Assembly (NCBI GenBank): GCA_954871525.1
Contig: OX940870.1
Location: forward strand, 4,371,501 to 4,435,500
Length of the DNA: 64,000 nt
Direction: 5' to 3'
From: Parietaria judaica
Lineage: Eukaryota > Streptophyta > Magnoliopsida > Rosales > Urticaceae
The number at the start of each line of letters is the position of its first letter. Position 1 is the stretch's first letter. The notes under the pieces are model-generated. The model saw only the letters and a list, made by a program, of their open reading frames with translations, was not told the origin of the DNA and did not search any database. Both the position numbers and the translations under genes were made by a program. Of this stretch, positions 57,654 to 64,000 are shown one piece after another.

Positions 57654-58034
57654 TTATATATGTACGTACATAGTAGATTTGACAAACTACAAGCAACGAA
57701 TATATATCTTCTACGTAAAATGCATGTTCGATTTATGAGCCAAAAATTGAAAAGGGTCCAATTCTGATTAATCATATGAGAAGATATATATAGCGTATAA
57801 AAAATCCATGAATACACCATGTTTCAATTTATAATTATGGAGGATAAAGCATCATACTGATATTCTGATGCCAGCCATTCACAAGACCAGAACCGAAGCA
57901 GAGGTTTTGAATTCCATCATTTTATCTTTTTTTCATTTTGTCACTTTGCTTTTGTTTTACTTTCCAACACATGTAGTGCACCAATACGTGGACACCACCA
58001 AAACCCTAGCTCTCAAAAAGTGTACAGACAATTC

Positions 58035-58067
<33 letters not shown>

Positions 58068-58413
58068 TTAGCTCATGTATAACAATAAAAAAAACACACA
58101 CATCGATCTATAATAATTGAATCTGTTGGCTAATTATAATATTCACAAATCACTATTCTCATGCATAAGATCATAATATAATCATATATTAACGTAGTAA
58201 ACATGCATAAGCAATAGGTATAGTTAGGGTTTCACTAATAGAGAAAACAAAACTTCAAGAGCAGATTAGTCCGTTGTATATTGTGCGACCTAACAGATAA
58301 TTATATCAGACCTAAAACCAATATTATTTTGCAATATATGGTGCGAATTTGCCACTGCAAAGGCTCTTTCATTGAGCTAAACTACAACGCCTTTATGGTG
58401 TTTTAGGCAAAAA

Positions 58414-58416
<3 letters not shown>
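56792..58416. other. Intergenic DNA upstream of the MADS gene
   Basis: AT-rich with (TA)n microsatellites at about 57437, 57620 and 58035. No gene. Distal promoter elements of the MADS gene may lie here but none is supported. Confidence 0.4.
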
Positions 58417-58453
<37 letters not shown>

Positions 58454-58563
58454 TTATGGACAAAGAGAGAAAGAGCTATAAATGAGGGAAGGAACTTCTT
58501 TGGGAATAAGAAGCTCTGAGAAAGCTGAAGTGCCCGGAGAGAGAGAGAGAGAGTTAAAGCAAG
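58417..58563 (+). promoter_or_regulatory. Core promoter and leader of the SEEDSTICK-like gene with (TC)n and (GA)n tracts
   Basis: A (TC)16 tract (58417-58448), a TATA-like CTATAAATG (58476-58484) and a (GA)n tract (58537-58553) follow one another. In Arabidopsis, GA-rich sites in the SEEDSTICK regulatory region bind BPC1 and are needed for correct expression. A donor-like CAAG/GTCTGT at 58563 and an acceptor CCTCAG/GTGG ending at 59943 suggest a 5'-UTR intron of about 1.4 kb, as in other class-D genes (58564-59943 otherwise holds no gene). Confidence 0.6.
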
Positions 58564-59990
58564 GTCTGTCTGTGCTCATCTCTTTAAAGAATGTTTTGGT
58601 CGCAGATCATCACCTACATACCTCCATTTCAATCATCATCATTCTCATTCATTCAGTCCAAAGATTGCTTGGCTTCCTCTTCTTAGATCTTGGTCAAGAA
58701 AATTGTAAAGAGAATCTTCATATTTCCTTGCATGAAGATTTTTTCTTTTTATTTGTTTTCCTGAATCCATCTCTAGATTTTCTTGCAGTTCTCTTCCATT
58801 TATAGCTTTTTCTTCACTATTTTAAATATATATAAAAAATATTCAAAGGGTTTTGTGTTCTTCATCATGGAGTTGGTTGTTTGAGTGTTTTTTGTTCTCT
58901 CTCTTTCCATTAGATCTACTGTATTAGGTTTTGCCTTTATTTTATCTCTATGTTTCTCTTTCTTAGTATATTATTATGATCATCTGGATTAATATGTACA
59001 GAAACTTTAGGGTTAAGAATATAATGCTATATCATTTGCACATCTCTTTGTAAAAATAAAATAAGGACCCTTGAAATTTCTGATCACTAAACTATATAGA
59101 TACTCATTTATTTTCTATATATTTCTTTCTAAAGATCAAATTTTATCCTCTCTAGTATCTATCGTTTTATCAGTTTAGTACTTGGCCAAAAACTCCTTCC
59201 AAAAAGTTTTTTCTTCACAATCTTGCCCTTTTTTTTTTCTTCTTCTCTTTCCTAAAAAAAATATTCCACCAATCTTATCATGCACTTGTAGACTATGATA
59301 CCATGAAACGTAAAATCAAAATATTGCCATTTTCCTTTAGATCTTGTTCGCACTGTTCAATCGAGACTTGATGTTGGTCTTTAATACTTCTTCTTTTATA
59401 TATATGATGATCTCAAGAATACTCTCTTTCCCTTATACACACATGTATATATTATATATAGCCTAAGATTTTCTTTGATGGTTATTTAATATATATGATC
59501 AACGAATATTATTTTCTCTTGTGTTCTTTTTTTCAAAAAATATCTGATTAGTGTAAGCTCATCTTCTCGATAAAAAATAAAAACTAAGAGTAATTATATT
59601 ATATATACGTATATATTAACAATAAATTTGTGGAGATTAACTTTATCCTTGAAGTTCTTATATATCACTCTCGCTTAACTGTTTTAAATATTCTTCATCC
59701 TTCAATCATATTCACATCGAGTTTTGCTCCCTTTCCATTTATACATATACATGAAGACCATGATAAGATATATATGTGTGTATGTGTATAAGAACAAATA
59801 TTAAGTACTTGACAAAAAATAAATAAAAATTAAGTACCATCCTAAGAGCAAAGAAACATTTAATGTAATGTTAAAAGCGTCTGTTACATATATGAATCGT
59901 GATAATGAATATATTTATCCATGAATATTTTGATCATCCTCAGGTGGTCATAACAGGAATACATTGGTGTGATTCTAGCAAGAAAACATC

Positions 59991-62854
59991 ATGGGAAGAG
60001 GAAAGATCGAGATAAAGAGGATCGAGAACACGACGAATCGGCAAGTGACGTTTTGCAAGCGAAGAAATGGGCTGATGAAGAAAGCTTACGAGCTTTCTGT
60101 TCTCTGCGACGCTGAGATTGCCCTAATTGTCTTCTCTACTCGTGGCCGTCTTTTTGAGTACTCTAATAACAGGTAATATAAATACCGCTACCAATTATCG
60201 ATTTTAACAGGTTACAAGCGTTTTACGTTGTTAAAAAATGTACTAATCATATGTATTTCTGATAAGCGTGCCGCTATCAGTTAGTCTTTCAAATATCGGG
60301 CTTTTGGGCATTGATATCTTAATTATATGTAAAATTGGTTGATGGTAAATGTCATAATCTTCATCCACTATTAAACATACTTCCTCATGTTTACTAAAGA
60401 ATTATAAATAGTAAGTGTTATGAGAGAAGACTCAGTGCTACGTAGGATTAACGAGAGTTGTAACAAACGTCCCAATTGTCCGAGTTTGATAGCCACGTCA
60501 TCATGCTTACGTCATGACCTTTCAAAGTCATTAGGGTTAACTTTAACGGCCATGACGTAAGTAGAAGTAAAGTGGCTAAAAAACTCAATCAATCCTTAGA
60601 TTTTGTGTTCACTTATTAAAGCTACAATACGGTTAAAAACCGACTGATTATACCAACTACGAAATATTCGGTTAAATGCGGTTTTAACACAATATACTCG
60701 GAAGTTCTTAGAATGTGTAGTCACATTTTAACTATACTATACTATAATTAGCTCACCAATAGTACTTAGCCTCGAGATTTGTATCCTACATCGCCGATGT
60801 AGCTCGCACTTTTTGATTGCATAATGGTCAAATTTTGCTTGTATAATATAATTTCTTACAAGCATTGCTCGATCATAGTATATATCAATAACCCATATGT
60901 GGATTATGTAAAAATTAAAATAACTTACTTAAGAGTATAAGTTTGCACCAATATAGGCCTACATTTTGTGAAAGAGATCACCACGTCAACTTTATGTCTT
61001 TTCACTTTAAGTTGGTCATCATTTTTCAATGTTCTTCTATTAACTCCATGAGAATCCGTAAACCCTAAAAGTGTCTCTCTCATAAATGCAATAGTTCAAA
61101 TTCTTTCCTCTTTCACTGTTTGTGGCACCTTCCAATGTCCATGCACGTCCCTTTCCAAATTTAGCTTAAGGGTTTTGAGTTTTGACCTCGTAAACTGATA
61201 TTATTTTCTCGTTCTTGGGGTTAATTATATAAAGGCTTTAAAAACTTCCCTTTGATCATAAGAAAAAGACAAATATAAACAATAATATGAATCTAGGGCA
61301 ACAATATTACGCGACGTACGTCAATAATTACATCACCACAGACATAAATTTAAAGTCAATAAATATGTCTTGTCGTGTCTTTTTAACTCTGTGCGAAGAC
61401 TTGATGATGAGACTAAATGTAAATAGTGAGTATTCAAGAAAATATAAAATCAAGAGTCAGTTTCGCTAGAATATCTAATTATTACACTACTACTTTTCTT
61501 GCACCAATTTGGCTTTCGTCTCTATACAGAGTCAGTCTTCACAAGCCTAGGTCATACATCTTTGTATTATCTCTATATATAAAAGCTTCGTATGATTGTA
61601 TCTATACTATACGTAATGGAGAAACCCATCATGAGTATGGCACGTCGTAATGATAATCGAAGAATATATTGCTTCTTCTCTTCACTGCAAATCTTGATGG
61701 TCTTAAATATACTCTACATTAATTGTCTTTCCAATTCTAGCTATCACTAAGTACTGAGTACTAAATATACTCTACATTAATTGTAATCATGTTTTTGTTT
61801 TGTTTTCTTATTACTTTCCGAGGAATATTATAATGTCCATGTTGCGCCCATCAAATCAGATTGACCAGCCTCATCAAGAAGATAGAATATCTTTACTATG
61901 ATATCATAGAGAGAATAGATTTGATCCCATTTTGGCTATGGAGCTTTTTGTTTGCACTTTCCTAATGGATTTGGTGATATGTCACTCATGGTCGGTCATC
62001 TTTCCGGGAGACCAAAAGGATAAGACCTTACTCATAATAATAACCTACTCTTTTGAAAATCGCCCTAATCTCGCGACGGAGTAAACACGGGTTCGCTACA
62101 AATGCTGAGGCGTATACTATAATTGAAGAGCGTTCTTCTGATCATAGATGTTTTCCAACCATGAATCCGGTCTAATATAGTGCCGATCAGAGTAAGCTAT
62201 ACTCCGACTAGTTTAGGGATCAATTACTACGTACGTACCCATCAAGGATTATGTTAATTTGTTCATTGATTAAATATTTGGATCAAATAGTTTGAAATAT
62301 AATTTAATAGAATATACAGCAATAGTATTAAGAAAGAGTCTAGTAATTCTTTTTCTCTATATCTTTGTAAATTTTGTTTTGTGTCTCTTTCATGAAATTT
62401 CTGATTTTAAGGTTGAATGTCAAGATTTCATCAGACAATCATGACAAGTAACCTTCTTTGTAATGTACTCTGCATATTATAAAACATATATATATATAAC
62501 ATGAGTCAATTAGACTTATAACATGTTGCGTTGTGTGATTGAGTTATAGCATAAAGTCAACGATAGAGAGGTACAAGAAGGCATGTTCAGACACCACAAG
62601 CACAACCTCCATAGTTGAGATTAATGCACAGGTATTAATTTTGCTTACATTTTGGCTTTCGAAATATGTCAACTTAACTTTACTCAATAATTTGTAACGC
62701 GTTTTTAAAATTAATATCTGAATGATTTGATGCAGTATTACCAGCAAGAATCGGCAAAGCTGAGGCAGCAAATTCAAATGATGCAAAATTCCAACAGGTC
62801 AATATTCTTCTCATTTGTATTATGCATGAAGTATATATGCTATCATTCTATACA

Positions 62855-62885
<31 letters not shown>

Positions 62886-63871
62886 ATTATGATGGTGTGT
62901 ATATGTAGGCATTTGATGGGAGATTCCGTGGGTTCACTTTCCATCAAAGAACTGAAGCAGCTGGAGAATAGGCTTGAAAAAGGCATTAGCAGAATCAGGT
63001 CCAAGAAGGTAACAAAATTGATTATTAAATGAATAAACTCATGTGACATATCTATTAATTAATATCTTAATTTGAGATCAATGTGCTGTTTCTCCGCCAA
63101 GATCAGTGAATCTCATAATCAAGAACAATGAATTGAATCGCCAACCCTAGCCTCCTCTCTTGGAACTGGAAGAGACTCAAGTTTGTGATTGGTTTACTGG
63201 CTAACTTTCTCAATATATTACAACCATAACGACAATTAAAACGATATTGACTCAATTAAACTTTATGATAATTAGCCCTCTAACATAAATCCTAAACTCT
63301 CGGTCTACACGATCGGTTGCACTGTTATTTGACCCAGCTTCTGGTTGTGTTCTGTAGCATGAAATCCTGATGGCTGAAATTGAGTACCTTCAGAAGAGGG
63401 TGAGTATGTCTATCTATATATTATATCCTCACTTTCATGTATATCAATTGTTAAAACATTCAATGTTGAGCACAGGAAGTGGAGCTTGAAAATGAAAATG
63501 TTTGCATTCGTAGCAAGGTAAAATTCCATACTATATATAGTTTATTATTCTTGTAGGTACTAACCAAAATTAAAAAAGAAATGGTGAATAATGGTACATT
63601 CTATGCCTATCGTTTGAGCAGATTTCAGAGATGGAGAGGCTTCACCAGGAAAACATGGTGTCTGCTGCTGGGTCAGAGCTGAACAATGCGTATCAGCAGG
63701 CATTAAGCTCTCGCAATTTCTTCAACCCTAATCTCATGGAGGCTGGACCTGTCTTCTCTCACCAAGACAAGAAGCTCCTTCATCTTGGGTATTATTTTAT
63801 ATTATATATCCATTTTCTATATTAAATTTAAAATTCTTCTTTTTTTCATGATAATTCTCCAATGCAGGTGA
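59991..63871 (+). CDS. STK: Class-D MADS-box transcription factor, SEEDSTICK/AGL11-like
   Basis: Eight coding exons: 59991-60172, 62550-62631, 62736-62797, 62909-63008, 63358-63399, 63476-63517, 63622-63788, 63868-63871, giving 226 residues. Residues 1-61 are a full MIKC MADS domain ([20 protein letters not shown] start). The I region contains [12 protein letters not shown]. The K domain (about 90-175) has [20 protein letters not shown] and [20 protein letters not shown], followed by a C-terminal region ending DKKLLHLG. These are the marks of the AGL11/STK branch of the AGAMOUS family, nuclear CArG-box binding factors that specify ovules and control seed-coat development. The final Gly codon is split by the last intron, so the last coding exon has only four nucleotides including the stop. 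If that intron is kept, the end becomes [13 protein letters not shown]. Confidence 0.93.
60173..62549 (+). other. Long first coding intron of the SEEDSTICK-like gene
   Basis: 2377-bp GT-AG intron between the MADS and I-region exons. Large introns at this place carry regulatory sequences in AGAMOUS-family genes. Two 60-74 codon open frames inside (61287, 61426) are not genes. I find no convincing nested element. Confidence 0.7.
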
Positions 63872-64000
63872 GCTTTTGGGGACGGAATCTGCTAATGGTG
63901 TCTCATAATATTATGCAGAATAATGATATCATCATTCTATGTTAGTGAATCTCTATCAATATATATAATTATATATCAAAAGTGTGTTTATTACCTTTAA
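63872..64000 (+). other. 3' UTR/downstream of the SEEDSTICK-like gene
   Basis: Follows the stop codon at 63869-63871. No polyadenylation signal can be fixed with certainty. Confidence 0.5.

Noticed and set aside
58482..58805. Upstream ATG that could give the SEEDSTICK-like transcript a uORF or N-terminal extension
   Set aside because: The ATG overlaps the TATA-like CTATAAATG, so it probably lies upstream of the transcription start; spliced to the next exon it would hit a stop before the main ATG.
61287..61650. Two small plus-strand frames in the MADS gene intron
   Set aside because: Within a GT-AG intron of a well-supported gene, AT-rich and without any recognisable domain.

Overview
The window is nuclear DNA of a flowering plant, most likely a core eudicot. 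Its genes are split by AT-rich GT-AG introns, intergenic DNA is very AT-rich and packed with short non-autonomous transposons, and the protein-coding genes are plant families (OPR oxidoreductases, a SEEDSTICK-type MADS gene, a plastid-type purine gene). I cannot name the species from sequence alone.

Layout. 1-7.8 kb is gene-free and transposon-rich: a Mutator-like element (MULE) with long inverted repeats, a three-copy satellite and a dead hAT transposase. 7.88-10.48 kb holds a four-exon gene for a secreted glycoprotein of unknown function. 10.9-45.9 kb is a tandem array of six 12-oxophytodienoate-reductase-like (OPR/OYE) genes, all on the minus strand, here called A to F. C, D and F are intact. 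A has a stop codon before its last 38 residues, B has a 2-nt deletion, and E is a deletion-ridden fragment without its last exon. A complete 12-exon SAICAR synthase gene (PUR7) lies on the plus strand between A and B. Transposons fill the gaps: two Helitrons, several MULEs with 9-bp target duplications, hAT elements with 8-bp duplications and an Emigrant-like MITE.

46.8-53.4 kb is a compact housekeeping block: elongation factor 1B-gamma (+), a dienelactone-hydrolase-family protein (-) and a small single-pass membrane protein (+). 53.4-58.4 kb is gene-poor with two more MITEs. 58.4-64 kb carries a class-D (SEEDSTICK/AGL11-like) MADS-box gene whose promoter and leader contain (CT)n/(GA)n tracts.

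How the parts relate. The array looks like local duplication of cytosolic group-I OPR genes; none ends in a peroxisomal tripeptide. Copies B, C, D and F share a proximal promoter: a TGACG-type (as-1/ocs-like) element about 150 bp upstream of the start codon and a TATA box nearer to it. This suggests one oxylipin- or electrophile-responsive unit bound by TGA-bZIP factors. Defective copies A and E lack that element. The other genes appear functionally unrelated to the array.

Exon boundaries were worked out by hand from reading frames and splice consensus. Family calls rest on motif recognition, not database searches.
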